Notes: generated from the sequence alone by a model not told the origin. 64,000 nt of DNA from Xylophilus sp. (GCA_009914555.1 WNDY01000019.1:1-64000), one strand, 5' to 3'. Numbered from the stretch's first letter, positions 7,100-18,863 are shown. A program made the numbers and translations.

Positions 7100-8641
7100 G
7101 TGCGCAGGCCGTCGGCGGGGCCTGAGGTGCCCAGCCATCCTTCTTCCTCCTCGCTGGTTCCGGAGCCGACGAGCCCCGCGCCGCTGGAGTGGGCGCAGGC
7201 CCAGGCGCGGCATGAGCGTGCGCGGGCGCGGGTCGGTCTCAACCTTTTCTGGCGCACTTTCTTTCTGCTCGCGATCCTGCTGACCGGATGCATCCTGGCG
7301 TGGGTGCAGACGCTGCGGGCGCTGGAGTTCGAGCCACGCGCGGTCAGCACGGCGCAGCAGATCGGCTCGCTGGTCAACCTGAGCCGGGTGGCGCTGATCC
7401 ATGCCGATGCGATCGCGCGCGTGTCGCTGATCAAGACCATGGCCGAGCAGGAGGGCGTGCGCATCCTGCCGCGCGAGCCGGGCGACCGCTTCGAACTGCT
7501 CGACGGCTCCGACATCGGCGGGCGGCTGGCCGCGGAACTCAAGCGTCGGCTCGGCGCCGAGACCATCCTGGCGCAGGCCGTCAACGGCGAGCCGGGGCTG
7601 TGGATCGGCTTCACCATCAATGGCGATGCCAACTGGCTGCTGCTGGACCGCGAGCGCTTCACGCCGGCCACCGGCAAGACCTGGCTGGTCTGGCTGGTGA
7701 CGGCCGCGGCGCTGTCGCTGGCAGGCGCGGCGGCGATCGCGCGGCTGATCAACCGGCCGCTCAAGCAGCTGTCGTTCGCGGCCAACCGGGTGCGCGACGG
7801 CGACTTCGCCGCCAGCCGTCTGGACGAGGAGGCCGTGACCAGCGAGATCCGCGAGGTCAACATCGGCTTCAACCGCATGGCGCAGCGCTTGGCCAAGGTG
7901 GAGCAGGACCGCGCCATCATGCTGGCCGGCATCTCGCACGACCTGCGCACGCCGCTGGCGCGCCTGCGGCTCGAAACCGAGATGAGCGTGGCCGACAAGG
8001 CCGCGCGCGACCACATGGTGGCCGACATCGCGCAGCTCGACGCGATCATCGACAAGTTTCTCGACTACGCCCGTCCGGACCAGGTCGAGCTCAAGCCCAT
8101 CCTGCTGCGCGACGTGGTCGCCTCCTGCCTCTACGCGGTGCAGCAGCAGCCGGACATCCTCATCAACGACTCGGTGCCGCCGGACCTGCGCGTGCTGGCC
8201 GACGAGGTGGAACTGCGCCGCGTGATCTCCAACCTGCTGGAGAATGCCCGCCGCTACGGCAAGTCGCCAGGCACCGGCGTGGCCTATGTGGACATCGCGG
8301 CCAAGGAACGCGACGAATGGGTTCTGGTGAAGGTGCGCGACCATGGGCCGGGCGTGCCGGACGACGCGATCGGCGACCTGACCAAGCCCTTTTTCCGCGG
8401 CGACTCGGCCCGCACCGAGGCCACGGGCGCCGGCCTGGGTCTGTCGATCGTCGACAAGACGGTGCAGCGCATGGGCGGCGTGTTCGCGCTGGCCAACACC
8501 AGTTCGGGCGGCCTGGCGGCGCATCTCCAGCTGCGCCGTGCGGTCGAGCAGCCGGGCAGCGGCTCGGCCGCCCGCAAGAGCCGCCTGCAGCGCGGCAACC
8601 GCGACGACAGCGGCGGCGCGGCCCTCTCAAGCGCCAAATAG
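7100..8641 (+). CDS. envZ: EnvZ-like sensor histidine kinase
   Basis: An inner-membrane histidine kinase of about 510 residues that should pair with the OmpR protein just upstream. After a Pro/Ser-rich N-terminal tail comes a first membrane segment ([20 protein letters not shown]), a periplasmic loop of about 130 residues, a second membrane segment ([20 protein letters not shown]), a HAMP domain, the phosphoacceptor His in [13 protein letters not shown], and the ATPase motifs [10 protein letters not shown] (N box), DHGPGVP (G1) and TGAGLGLSI (G2). The start is uncertain: GTG 7100 is the longest form, and GTG 7127, with GGGG upstream, is equally possible. The C-terminal 30 residues are low-complexity. 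Confidence 0.9.
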   Translation: MRRPSAGPEVPSHPSSSSLVPEPTSPAPLEWAQAQARHERARARVGLNLFWRTFFLLAILLTGCILAWVQTLRALEFEPRAVSTAQQIGSLVNLSRVALIHADAIARVSLIKTMAEQEGVRILPREPGDRFELLDGSDIGGRLAAELKRRLGAETILAQAVNGEPGLWIGFTINGDANWLLLDRERFTPATGKTWLVWLVTAAALSLAGAAAIARLINRPLKQLSFAANRVRDGDFAASRLDEEAVTSEIREVNIGFNRMAQRLAKVEQDRAIMLAGISHDLRTPLARLRLETEMSVADKAARDHMVADIAQLDAIIDKFLDYARPDQVELKPILLRDVVASCLYAVQQQPDILINDSVPPDLRVLADEVELRRVISNLLENARRYGKSPGTGVAYVDIAAKERDEWVLVKVRDHGPGVPDDAIGDLTKPFFRGDSARTEATGAGLGLSIVDKTVQRMGGVFALANTSSGGLAAHLQLRRAVEQPGSGSAARKSRLQRGNRDDSGGAALSSAK

Positions 8642-9130
8642 CAGGACGGCGGCGTTGGCCTCGATGCCCTCGCCCCGCCCCACCGGCCCCAGGCGCTCGG
8701 CCGTCTTGGCCTTCACGTTGACCTGGGACGCCTGAAGCCCCAGCGCCCCGGCGATGCGCTCCTGCATGCGCGGGATGTGCGCGGCCAGGCGCGGCGCCTG
8801 GGCGACGACCGTGGAGTCGATGTTGCCGATCTTCCAGCCGGCCGCGGCCACCCGGCGCGCGGCCTCCTGCAGCAGCGCAACCGAATCGGCGCCCTTGAAG
8901 CGCGGGTCGGTGTCGGGAAAGTGACGGCCGATATCGCTCAGCCCCGCGCCGCCCAGCAGCGCATCGGTGATCGCATGCAGCAGCACGTCGGCGTCCGAAT
9001 GGCCGAGCAGGCCCCGGGTGTGCGGTATCTCGATGCCGCCGATGATCAGCGGCCGGCCTTCGACCAGGGCGTGGACGTCCCAGCCCTCACCGATGCGAAA
9101 GGGCGGGAAGGGGGTGTTGGATGAGGTCAT
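8627..9130 (-). CDS. ispF: 2-C-methyl-D-erythritol 2,4-cyclodiphosphate synthase
   Basis: A 167-residue enzyme of the MEP isoprenoid pathway, which closes the cyclodiphosphate ring and releases CMP. The metal ligands lie in the classic DVHAL motif near residue 18 and in [30 protein letters not shown] and the C-terminal [17 protein letters not shown] are all family hallmarks. The start ATG 9130 overlaps the ispD stop, giving the common ispD-ispF tandem. The last codons overlap the 3' end of the convergent envZ frame by 15 nt. Confidence 0.96.
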   Translation of the reverse strand: MTSSNTPFPPFRIGEGWDVHALVEGRPLIIGGIEIPHTRGLLGHSDADVLLHAITDALLGGAGLSDIGRHFPDTDPRFKGADSVALLQEAARRVAAAGWKIGNIDSTVVAQAPRLAAHIPRMQERIAGALGLQASQVNVKAKTAERLGPVGRGEGIEANAAVLLFGA

Positions 9131-9906
9131 GCAGAAGTGGAAGGCGATGCAATGGAGAGGATCCGGCGTGTGGACAGCAGGGCTTCGGCCAGCGCGAAGT
9201 CCTCGGGCCAGGTGACCTTGAAGTTCTGGGCGCTGCCCGGCACCAGGCGCGGGCGCAGGCCGAGCCGCTCGAAGGCGCTGGCTTCGTCGGTGACCTCGTC
9301 GCCGGCGCGGTCGAGCGCATCGGCCAGCGCGCCCAGGCGGAACATCTGCGGCGTCTGCGCCAGCCACTTGCCGCCGCGGTCGAGCGTCCGCTCGACGCGG
9401 GGGCCGTGCGGGCCGGGCGGCGAACCTTCCTTGAGCGTGTCGGCCAGCGGCTGGGCCAGCAGACCGCCGACCGGATCGCCGGCGCAGGCGTCGATCAGCG
9501 CGTCGATCTGGGCTGTAGTAACCAGGCAGCGCGCGGCGTCGTGCACCAGCACCCAGTCGCCATCGAGCGCACCGGCATGGCGCAGCCGGTCGAGGCCGCG
9601 GCGCACCGTGGCGGCGCGGGTGGCGCCGCCGCAGCCGCCCAGTGTGAAGGCTTCGGCATAGGGCCGCAGGAATTCATCGCCCGGCGCCACGGCCACGAGA
9701 ATGCCGCGCAGCCGGGCGACACCGGCGAATGCGGCCAGCGTGTGGAGCACCAGCGGCCGCCCGGCCACATCGCGGTACTGCTTGGGCAGGCCGCCCGCGC
9801 CGGCGCGCGATCCGCTGCCGGCACAGGGCACCAGGGCCCAGGCGGCTGCCTGCGCGACGGAGGAGGCAGGAGGCACAGGGGCGGATACGGGCGGCAGCGC
9901 GGTCAT
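9127..9906 (-). CDS. ispD: 2-C-methyl-D-erythritol 4-phosphate cytidylyltransferase
   Basis: A 259-residue MEP-pathway enzyme that joins CTP to methylerythritol phosphate. The nucleotide-binding motif reads [18 protein letters not shown], with the expected Gly-rich loop, Arg and Lys. HDAAR gives the conserved Asp of the active site, and [19 protein letters not shown] and [10 protein letters not shown] follow in order. The first 25 residues form an Ala/Pro-rich extension, so the true start could be internal. It overlaps ispF by 4 nt, which implies coupled translation. The gene is divergent from mfd. Confidence 0.94.
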   Translation of the reverse strand: MTALPPVSAPVPPASSVAQAAAWALVPCAGSGSRAGAGGLPKQYRDVAGRPLVLHTLAAFAGVARLRGILVAVAPGDEFLRPYAEAFTLGGCGGATRAATVRRGLDRLRHAGALDGDWVLVHDAARCLVTTAQIDALIDACAGDPVGGLLAQPLADTLKEGSPPGPHGPRVERTLDRGGKWLAQTPQMFRLGALADALDRAGDEVTDEASAFERLGLRPRLVPGSAQNFKVTWPEDFALAEALLSTRRILSIASPSTSA

Positions 9907-10016
9907 GGGAGGCGCATTCTAGAATCGCTTCTTTCCTCTTCTGGCCCCGATCCCGGGGCGCATCAGAAACAGTTGCCAGTATGTGCGCCACGCGCGCGCA
10001 TCACGCCCGCCCCCGC

Positions 10017-13484
<3,468 letters not shown>

Positions 13485-13511
13485 GCCGCGCGCCAAGACG
13501 GCGCAGCTTGC

Positions 13512-13529
13512 CATATGCCCAGGCATATG
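13512..13529. promoter_or_regulatory. Palindromic operator candidate for toxin-antitoxin locus 1
   Basis: A perfect 8-bp inverted repeat, CATATGCC-CA-GGCATATG, lies 40 bp upstream of the antitoxin start. Antitoxin DNA-binding domains usually repress their own operon through such sites. That it acts this way here is inferred. Confidence 0.55.
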
Positions 13530-13568
13530 TCAGACTGCGCCATCGTCCTGCTTCCGAAAGGATCTGCC

Positions 13569-13889
13569 ATGCACCCCGTTGCCGAAGCCCCCCTTCCCTC
13601 CGCCGCCGGGCAGGAAGACCAGGTGCGCCGCGTGCGCCTGTTCCGCAACGGCGCCAACCAGGCCGTGCGCATTCCGCGCGAGTTCGAACTGCCGGCGCAG
13701 GAGGCCATCCTGCGCAAGGTCGGCGACACGCTGGTGCTCGAACCCGTGGCCCCGCTGCCGCGCAAGGGCAGCCTGGAGGCGCTGCAGCTGGCCCGCGAGC
13801 GCATCCGGACGCTCGGCCCCTGGCCCGAAGGCTATGAATTCCCGGACGCGGACGCGGGCCAGCCGGCGCTCGACGACGTGGCGCTGTGA
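13569..13889 (+). CDS. vapB: AbrB/MazE-like (VapB) antitoxin
   Basis: A 106-residue antitoxin. The central segment RRVRLFRNGANQAVRIPREFELP followed by EAILRKVGDTLVLEP is the swapped-hairpin AbrB fold used by VapB proteins to bind operator DNA. The acidic, flexible C-terminus (GYEFPDADAGQPALDD) would wrap the toxin. ATG 13569 is chosen because AAAGGA precedes it. An in-frame ATG further upstream lies inside the palindrome. The stop overlaps the toxin GTG start by 4 nt. Although VapB proteins are usually about 75-90 residues, the extra N-terminal 20 residues are poorly structured and may be dispensable. Confidence 0.85.
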   Translation: MHPVAEAPLPSAAGQEDQVRRVRLFRNGANQAVRIPREFELPAQEAILRKVGDTLVLEPVAPLPRKGSLEALQLARERIRTLGPWPEGYEFPDADAGQPALDDVAL

Positions 13890-14323
13890 GCCCGCCGGCG
13901 GCCGCGGGCCTGCTCTACCTGCTCGACACCAACATCGTCAGCGACCTGGCGAAGCACCCCGACGGCCCGGCCGCGCAGCGCGCCGCCGCGGCCCTGGCCC
14001 GCGCCGGGGACGGCGCGACGCTGGCCATCAGCGCCGTCGTGCAGTGCGAGCTGCTCTACGGCCTGGCCAAGCGGCCGGCCGCGCGCGTGCAGCAGGCCGT
14101 CGAGGCGCAGCTCGAACTGCTCGAGGTGCTGCCGCTCGATGCGGCCGTGGCGCCGCACTATGCCGCGCTGCGCGCCCGGCTCGAAGCGCTCGGCACGCCG
14201 ATCGGCCCCAACGACGGCCTCATCGCCGCGCATGCGCTGTCGCTCGGCGCCACGCTGGTCAGCGGCGACGCGGAATTCGCCCGCGTGCCGGGCCTCGTGC
14301 TGGAGAACTGGCTGCGGCCCTGA
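13886..14323 (+). CDS. vapC: PIN-domain (VapC-type) toxin
   Basis: A 145-residue PIN ribonuclease, the toxin partner of the overlapping antitoxin. Acidic active-site positions are visible: Asp in LLDTNIVSDL, Glu in VVQCELLYG, Asp in PNDGLIAAHAL and Asp in VSGDAEFARV. It starts at GTG 13886 inside the antitoxin stop codon. Its C-terminus, FARVPGLVLENW, is very like that of the second toxin nearby (FAHVPGLRLEDW), so the two are related although their antitoxins are not. Enzymatic targets of VapC toxins are usually tRNA or rRNA. The target here cannot be seen. Confidence 0.88.
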   Translation: MSPPAAAGLLYLLDTNIVSDLAKHPDGPAAQRAAAALARAGDGATLAISAVVQCELLYGLAKRPAARVQQAVEAQLELLEVLPLDAAVAPHYAALRARLEALGTPIGPNDGLIAAHALSLGATLVSGDAEFARVPGLVLENWLRP

Positions 14324-14350
14324 ACCCAGGGCTGCAAACCGGCCGCCTCC

Positions 14351-14356
14351 GTATAA
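14351..14356 (+). promoter_or_regulatory. -10 element ahead of toxin-antitoxin locus 2
   Basis: A perfect TATAAT followed by an AT-rich stretch, an unusual sequence in this GC-rich DNA, lies 34 bp upstream of the antitoxin ATG. No convincing -35 is visible, so regulation by the antitoxin is only a guess. Confidence 0.55.
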
Positions 14357-14389
14357 TTGTTCATGTAATTGCCGAGCTGGAGGTGCCGC

Positions 14390-14656
14390 ATGTCGCAAGT
14401 CACCATCTACCTGGAAGAAGACACCCTCGCCGCCGCCAAGGCCGCTGCGGCACGGGCGCAGATGTCGGTCAGCAAGTGGTTCGCGCAGTTCGCCGAGGCC
14501 GAGAAGGCGCGGCTTGCCGCCGATCGACAGAAGTTCTGGAACGAAATCGATGCCTTGCGCCAACCCGGCGAGGACGACGGTCTGGACTTTCTGCTCGATC
14601 CCAAGCGGCGCTACGAGGGCCTGGGCGAAGACGTACCGCGCGTGCCATTCGAATGA
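14390..14656 (+). CDS. Ribbon-helix-helix-like antitoxin
   Basis: An 88-residue antitoxin. Its start MSQVTIYLEEDTLAAAKAAAARAQMSVSKWFAQF has one beta strand followed by two helices, as in CopG-type DNA-binding antitoxins. The C-terminal half is charged (EKARLAADRQKFWNEIDAL, DDGLDFLLDPKRR) and would neutralise the toxin. A strong ribosome site (GGAGG) precedes ATG 14390. The stop overlaps the PIN toxin start by 4 nt. It is unrelated in fold to the AbrB-like antitoxin 500 bp upstream, despite the similar toxins. Confidence 0.83.
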   Translation: MSQVTIYLEEDTLAAAKAAAARAQMSVSKWFAQFAEAEKARLAADRQKFWNEIDALRQPGEDDGLDFLLDPKRRYEGLGEDVPRVPFE

Positions 14657-15051
14657 GCCTGCTGGTCGATACCAACATCCTGATCTACGCCTACCGCCAC
14701 CAGGGTGGCTGCCGCGAACGGATTGAAGCCTGCGCGCCCGCCGAGGTCGCCATCAGTGCCGTCAGCATCGTGGAAATCGAATCGGGCATCGCCAAGGCCA
14801 CCCGGCCCGAACCACTGCGGCGCTTTCTGGAAGACTCCATCGGGCGCTACCGGGTGCTGCCGCTGGATAACGAGGCCGCCCGGCGGGCGGGCCGACTGCG
14901 CGCCCAACTGGAATCGCAGGGCAGGCCCATCGGCCATTACGACACGCTCATCGCCGCCACCGCACTCGCCCACGGCCTCACCGTCGTCACCCACAACACC
15001 CGCGAATTCGCCCACGTGCCCGGCCTGCGCCTGGAAGACTGGTACGACTGA
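14653..15051 (+). CDS. vapC: PIN-domain (VapC-type) toxin 2
   Basis: A 132-residue PIN ribonuclease. Active-site acids appear in LLVDTNILIYAY, SIVEIESGIAK and GHYDTLIAATAL. The last conserved position is VTHNTREFAHV, where Asn replaces the usual Asp, as in many VapC proteins of this subgroup. ATG 14653 sits within the antitoxin stop (ATGA). The C-terminus GLRLEDWYD mirrors toxin 1 upstream. Both toxins are intact, so both loci could be active. Confidence 0.9.
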   Translation: MSLLVDTNILIYAYRHQGGCRERIEACAPAEVAISAVSIVEIESGIAKATRPEPLRRFLEDSIGRYRVLPLDNEAARRAGRLRAQLESQGRPIGHYDTLIAATALAHGLTVVTHNTREFAHVPGLRLEDWYD

Positions 15052-15062
15052 CCCGCCACGCC

Positions 15063-15686
15063 ATGCTGCTCGAAACCCTGCTCCTGCTGGCGGCCCTGGC
15101 CGCCGCGCTCGCGCTGCAGCCCTGGCGGATGCTGCGCGGCGGTGCGCTCGGCGGGCCGCTGCTGGCCACGCTCGTGCTGCTGCCGTGGCTCTGGGCGCTG
15201 CCGGCGCTGCATGCGATGCCGCTGCAGCTGCAGTGGTCGGGCGCCTGCCTGGTGCTGCTGATGCTCGGCTGGCCGCTCGCGGTGCCGGTGTTCGCCGCCG
15301 TGGCCGCGCTGGCCTGGGCCTTCGCGCCGTCGATGGCGGCGGGCGATGCCCTGGGCCTGGCCGGCTGGCAGGGCATCGCGCCGGCCACGCTCGCGCTCGG
15401 GCTCGGCTGGCTGGTGCGGCGCTTCGTCGGCGCGCACCTGTTCGTCTATGTGCTCGGCCGCGCCTTCCTCGGCACCGTGGTCTGCGTGTTCATCGCCGGC
15501 GCACTGTCGCAGTTCGCGGGCCATGCGCTGCCGCGCATCGACGGCGGGCTGTCGCTGGTGGGCCGCTGGCTCATGGCCTGGGGCGACGGCATCGTCACCG
15601 GCATGCTCGTGGCGGTGTTCGTGGCCTTCAGGCCGGCCTGGCTCGCAACCTGGTCGGACCGGCTCTACCTGCCGCCGCCTGGATAA
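15063..15686 (+). CDS. Membrane protein, CbiM-like energy-coupling-factor permease component
   Basis: A 207-residue, very hydrophobic inner-membrane protein with about six predicted membrane segments. The pattern FIAGALSQFAGHALP and the closing GRWLMAWGDGIVTGMLVAVFVAF resemble CbiM-type substrate-capture subunits of energy-coupling-factor transporters. Those usually bring in cobalt or nickel and begin with a conserved Met-His-Ile, which is not seen here. No ATPase or CbiO-type partner is adjacent, so it is either an orphan relative or works with distant partners. The call is tentative. Confidence 0.55.
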   Translation: MLLETLLLLAALAAALALQPWRMLRGGALGGPLLATLVLLPWLWALPALHAMPLQLQWSGACLVLLMLGWPLAVPVFAAVAALAWAFAPSMAAGDALGLAGWQGIAPATLALGLGWLVRRFVGAHLFVYVLGRAFLGTVVCVFIAGALSQFAGHALPRIDGGLSLVGRWLMAWGDGIVTGMLVAVFVAFRPAWLATWSDRLYLPPPG

Positions 15687-15695
15687 TCGCCGCCC

Positions 15696-16442
15696 ATGAC
15701 GCTTCCCGCTGCCCAGCCCACCGAAATCTCCCCCGGCCTCGTCGTCCAGCGCATCGCGCCGCCACTGCGGCTGGCCGACTTCAAGCTCATCGCGTTCGAC
15801 ATGGATTCGACGCTGATCAGCATCGAATGCATCGACGAGATCGCCGACGCCGTGGGCAAGAAGGCGGAGGTGGCCGCGATCACCGAGGCCACGATGCGCG
15901 GCGAGATCGCCGACTTCAAGGAAAGCCTGCGCCGCCGCGTGGCGCTGCTCGAAGGCGTGCCGGTGGCCGCGCTGCAGCAGGTCTACGACGAGCGGCTGCG
16001 GCTCAACCCCGGCGCGCGGGAACTTGTGGCCGCGGCCAAGGCGGCCGGGCTGAAGGTGCTGCTGGTGTCGGGCGGCTTCTCCTTCTTCGCCAACCGCGTG
16101 AAGGACCGGCTCGGCATCGACTTCGCGCGCTCCAACCTGCTCGACGAGCAGGACGGCCGGCTGACCGGCCGTGTGGTGCGGCAGAGCTGGGGCGACATCT
16201 GCGACGGCGCCGAAAAGCGCCGCACGCTGCTGGAGGTGGCCTCGCTGCTCGGCATCTCGCCGGCCGAGACCATCGCCGTGGGCGACGGCGCCAACGACCT
16301 GCCGATGATGGGCGAGGCCGGCCTGTCGGTGGCCTACCACGCCAAGCCCAGGGTGCGCGAGCAGGCCCAGGTAGCGATCAACGACGGCGGGCTGGACCGG
16401 CTGCTGGAGATCGCCCAGCCTTGCATACCCCCAGCAGGATAG
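15696..16442 (+). CDS. serB: Phosphoserine phosphatase
   Basis: A 248-residue HAD-superfamily enzyme that performs the last step of serine synthesis. The nucleophile motif is FDMDSTLI (both Asp residues present), followed by ECIDEIADAVG, the motif 2 serine in LLVSGGFSFFA, and motif 4 in GDGANDLPMM. It lacks the N-terminal ACT domain of some SerB proteins, and its length matches the beta-proteobacterial single-domain form. The last ten codons include the TATACCCC-like sequence at 16424-16432, and the gene converges on a small gene of unknown role. Confidence 0.93.
   Translation: MTLPAAQPTEISPGLVVQRIAPPLRLADFKLIAFDMDSTLISIECIDEIADAVGKKAEVAAITEATMRGEIADFKESLRRRVALLEGVPVAALQQVYDERLRLNPGARELVAAAKAAGLKVLLVSGGFSFFANRVKDRLGIDFARSNLLDEQDGRLTGRVVRQSWGDICDGAEKRRTLLEVASLLGISPAETIAVGDGANDLPMMGEAGLSVAYHAKPRVREQAQVAINDGGLDRLLEIAQPCIPPAG
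16424..16432. repeat. Recurrent G-rich/TATA boundary motif, copy 2 (within serB 3' end)
   Basis: CATACCCCC, the complement of GGGGGTATG. It forms the coding sequence of the last residues of serB, a position typical of the motif in this window (gene end). Confidence 0.35.
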
Positions 16443-16475
16443 CTTTATAGCGGGCGAGTCTCGCTCACCAGCAGC

Positions 16476-16485
16476 ATATACTCCC
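16476..16485. repeat. Recurrent G-rich/TATA boundary motif, copy 3
   Basis: ATATACTCCC directly abuts the stop codon (16486-16488) of the minus-strand gene. Read on the minus strand the stop is followed at once by GGGAGTATAT. It lies between convergent genes. Confidence 0.45.
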
Positions 16486-16821
16486 TCAGGCAGCGCGAGG
16501 TGGCATGGCGCCTTCGCTGCGCCGCGCCCGGGCGATCGCCTCGCGGGCACGCAGCTCGGCCGCGACCGCCACGTCGATCGGCGCGCGGCACAGCCCGGCC
16601 GCGGCGTACTGGATGTTCTCGTAGACGGCAGAGGCCGCCGGCGAGACGTTCAGCAGGTTCTCGAGCGCCGCGTCGTGCGGCACGTCCGCCAGCTCGCGGG
16701 CGAGCCGGGCGGCGACATCGCGGTACTGGCCGGCGTCGGCGGGGCCGCGGCTTTCCAGCCGCTCCAGCAGACCGGCCAGCACGGCGGCATGGGTCAGGGG
16801 ATGGGTGGTCGAGGTGGTCAT
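16486..16821 (-). CDS. Small conserved-looking protein of unknown function
   Basis: A 111-residue soluble, helix-rich protein starting at ATG 16821. I do not recognise a domain. The sequence is alpha-helical throughout, with a C-terminal half NVSPAASAVYENIQYAAAGLCRAPID that contains well-spaced aromatic and Cys positions, and it does not look like random translation. It lies between serB (convergent) and a divergent small gene ahead of a DEAD-box helicase. Similar short proteins seem familiar from other Comamonadaceae, but I cannot assign a role. There is no signal peptide or membrane segment. Confidence 0.65.
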   Translation of the reverse strand: MTTSTTHPLTHAAVLAGLLERLESRGPADAGQYRDVAARLARELADVPHDAALENLLNVSPAASAVYENIQYAAAGLCRAPIDVAVAAELRAREAIARARRSEGAMPPRAA

Positions 16822-16924
16822 GGCACACAGTTTGTGCCTCGGCCGGTTTTTGCAAGGCAGCCGCCCGTCTGGCGCGGTGACGGACAATAGGCGCCCTTTT
16901 CCGACTCTTTGACCCCTCCATCGC

Positions 16925-17167
16925 ATGGCCACCAGCCCCAAGGCAAAGAAACCCGACTGGACGGCGCAGATCCTCGCCGTGCTGCGCAGCGGCAACACCA
17001 CGGCCGCGATCGCGCAGATCAAGGTTGCGCCGACCCACAAGGACCTGCTGGCGCTGCAGGCCCGGCTGGCGCAGCCGGACTGCGCCGGCACGTGGCGAGA
17101 CGTCGAAGCCGCCGTGCGCGACAACCTGCCGCTACTGGCCGCGCCACGGCTGCACCGTTCGCCATGA
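16925..17167 (+). CDS. Small protein coupled to the DEAD-box helicase
   Basis: An 80-residue basic protein (MATSPKAKKPDWTAQILAVLRSGNTTAAIAQIKVAPTHKDLLALQ). It has a Lys-rich start, then two or three helices. No known domain is recognised. Its stop overlaps the helicase ATG by 4 nt (ATGA), so it is translated with the helicase and may be a partner or accessory factor, which is inference from position. It starts at ATG 16925 without a strong ribosome site. Confidence 0.7.
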   Translation: MATSPKAKKPDWTAQILAVLRSGNTTAAIAQIKVAPTHKDLLALQARLAQPDCAGTWRDVEAAVRDNLPLLAAPRLHRSP

Positions 17168-18561
17168 GCCCCGCCCGGCCGCCCGAAGGGGCTCGCACCG
17201 CAGGCCGCCCGGCCGAAGGCATTCCTGCGCGCGGGTTCAACTCGCTCGGGCTGGCTGCCGGGCTGGGCCAGGCCGCGGCCGACGCCGGCTTCGCCACGCC
17301 GACCGCCGTCCAGGCCCAGGCCATCCCGCCCGCGCTCGCCGGCGCCGACCTGCTGGCGACCGCGCCCACCGGCTCGGGCAAGACGGCCGCCTTCGCGCTG
17401 CCGCTGCTGCAGCGGCTGCTGCGGCCCGCCGCGGCGGGCCAGACCCCTTCCTTGCGCGCACTGGTGCTCGTGCCCACGCGCGAGCTGGCCCACCAAGCCG
17501 GCACGGTGCTGCGCGACCTGGCGCGCCAGCTCCAGCCGCGCCCGCGCATCGCCGTGGCCTTCGGCGGCGTATCGATCAACCCGCAGCTCATGGCGCTGCG
17601 CGGCGGCACCGACGCCACCGTGGCCACGCCGGGGCGCCTGCTCGACCTGGTCGAGCACAACGCGCTCACGCTGTCGCAGGTGGAGCTGCTGGTGCTCGAC
17701 GAGGCCGACCGGCTGCTCGACCTGGGCTTCGCCGGGGAGTTCGACCGCGTGCTGTCGCTGCTGCCGGCGCGGCGGCAGAGCCTGTTCTTCTCGGCCACCT
17801 TCGCGCCGCCGGTGCAGGCGCTGGCCCACGCGCTGCTGCGCCAGCCGGTGCGGGTGGACGTGCGCGTCAACCCCGGCGTGGATGCGCCGGCGGACCGGTC
17901 GCCCCACATCCACCAGCGCGCCATCGCCGTGGATGCCCCGCGCCGCACGCAACTGCTGCGCCAGCTGCTGGCCGACGAAACGCTGCGGCCGGCCATGGTG
18001 TTCGTCGCCACCAAGCACGCCGCCGGCGCCGTGGCCGGCAAGCTCTACCAAGCCGGCATCTATGCCGCCGCCTTCCATGGCGACCTGAGCCAGGGCACGC
18101 GCACCGAAGTGCTGGCCGAGCTGCGCGCCGGCCGCTGGGACGCCGTGGTGACGACCGACCTGGCCGCGCGCGGCATCGACGTGGCCCAGCTGCCGCTGGT
18201 GGTGAACTACGACCTGCCGCGCTCGGCCGACGACTACGTGCACCGCATCGGGCGCACCGGCCGCGCCGGCGGGCGCGGCCAGGCGATCAGCTTCGTGAGC
18301 GCCGCGACCGAGGCCCATTGGCGGCTGATCGCCAGACGCCAGCGGCTGGCACTGCCGCTGGAGCAGGTGGCCGGCTTTGAACCGGCCGAGACGGCGCCGC
18401 CGCCGGCGACCGCAGCGCGGGCCGATGGCAGCGGCATGAAAGGCAGGCGCCCGAGCAGGAAGGACAGGCTGCGGGCCGCCGCAGGATCGGCACAGGTTCA
18501 GGCGGCGGACGGGCCGGCGCCGCCCTCCGGCTCCGGCTCCGGTTCGTCGCGGAATTCGTAG
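17164..18561 (+). CDS. DEAD-box ATP-dependent RNA helicase (RhlE-like)
   Basis: A 465-residue RNA helicase with a complete core. The Q motif is at GFATPTAVQAQAIP, motif I APTGSGKTAAF, Ia PTRELAHQ, motif II LDEADRLLDLGF, motif III SATF, then RPAMVFVATK, motif V TTDLAARGIDV and motif VI HRIGRTGRAG. A short N-terminal leader precedes the Q motif. The C-terminal tail (about residues 410-465) is Ala/Pro/Ser-rich and poorly ordered. It overlaps the preceding 80-residue protein by 4 nt. Its last 64 nt overlap the 3' end of the convergent DUF6172 gene. The RhlE-type role would be remodelling of RNA or ribosome assembly intermediates, but the exact subgroup is not certain. Confidence 0.92.
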   Translation: MSPARPPEGARTAGRPAEGIPARGFNSLGLAAGLGQAAADAGFATPTAVQAQAIPPALAGADLLATAPTGSGKTAAFALPLLQRLLRPAAAGQTPSLRALVLVPTRELAHQAGTVLRDLARQLQPRPRIAVAFGGVSINPQLMALRGGTDATVATPGRLLDLVEHNALTLSQVELLVLDEADRLLDLGFAGEFDRVLSLLPARRQSLFFSATFAPPVQALAHALLRQPVRVDVRVNPGVDAPADRSPHIHQRAIAVDAPRRTQLLRQLLADETLRPAMVFVATKHAAGAVAGKLYQAGIYAAAFHGDLSQGTRTEVLAELRAGRWDAVVTTDLAARGIDVAQLPLVVNYDLPRSADDYVHRIGRTGRAGGRGQAISFVSAATEAHWRLIARRQRLALPLEQVAGFEPAETAPPPATAARADGSGMKGRRPSRKDRLRAAAGSAQVQAADGPAPPSGSGSGSSRNS

Positions 18562-18836
18562 TGCCGCACGCCGTGCCTGGCGAGGATCTCGACGTAGAAC
18601 GAGTCCGCGCCGCCGGCGGCCGCGGCGCTCACCAGGCCGATCAGGTTGGCAAGGTGGGTCTTCTCGGCCGTGGCCTCGGTCAGGCCGAAGCGCACGTCGA
18701 AGTCCCAGTAGTCCACACCCTTGGGCAGGTCGCGCCGGCGTTCGCGTCTGAGGTACTTGCGGATGTCGTGCTTGACGGCTTCGAGCAGCCGGTCACGGTT
18801 CTTGCCTTCGACGGCAATCGAAAAAGTCTTTTTCAT
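18498..18836 (-). CDS. DUF6172-like small protein
   Basis: A 112-residue protein, MKKTFSIAVEGKNRDRLLEAVKHDIRKYLRRERRRDLPKGVDYWDFDVRFG. This strongly basic helix with its following YWDFD stretch is characteristic of the DUF6172 family of unknown function, and the closing FYVEILARHGVRH also fits. The basic RRERRRDLP segment suggests nucleic-acid contact, but that is a guess. The C-terminal 15 residues are a Glu/Pro repeat that overlaps the helicase 3' end. It starts at ATG 18836. Confidence 0.8.
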   Translation of the reverse strand: MKKTFSIAVEGKNRDRLLEAVKHDIRKYLRRERRRDLPKGVDYWDFDVRFGLTEATAEKTHLANLIGLVSAAAAGGADSFYVEILARHGVRHYEFRDEPEPEPEGGAGPSAA

Positions 18837-18863
18837 GCGCGATCGTATCGCGCCCCGGATGGA

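Noticed and set aside
13886..15051. Antiphage defence island
   Set aside because: Only two small toxin-antitoxin pairs are present. No restriction, Abi or other defence genes accompany them.
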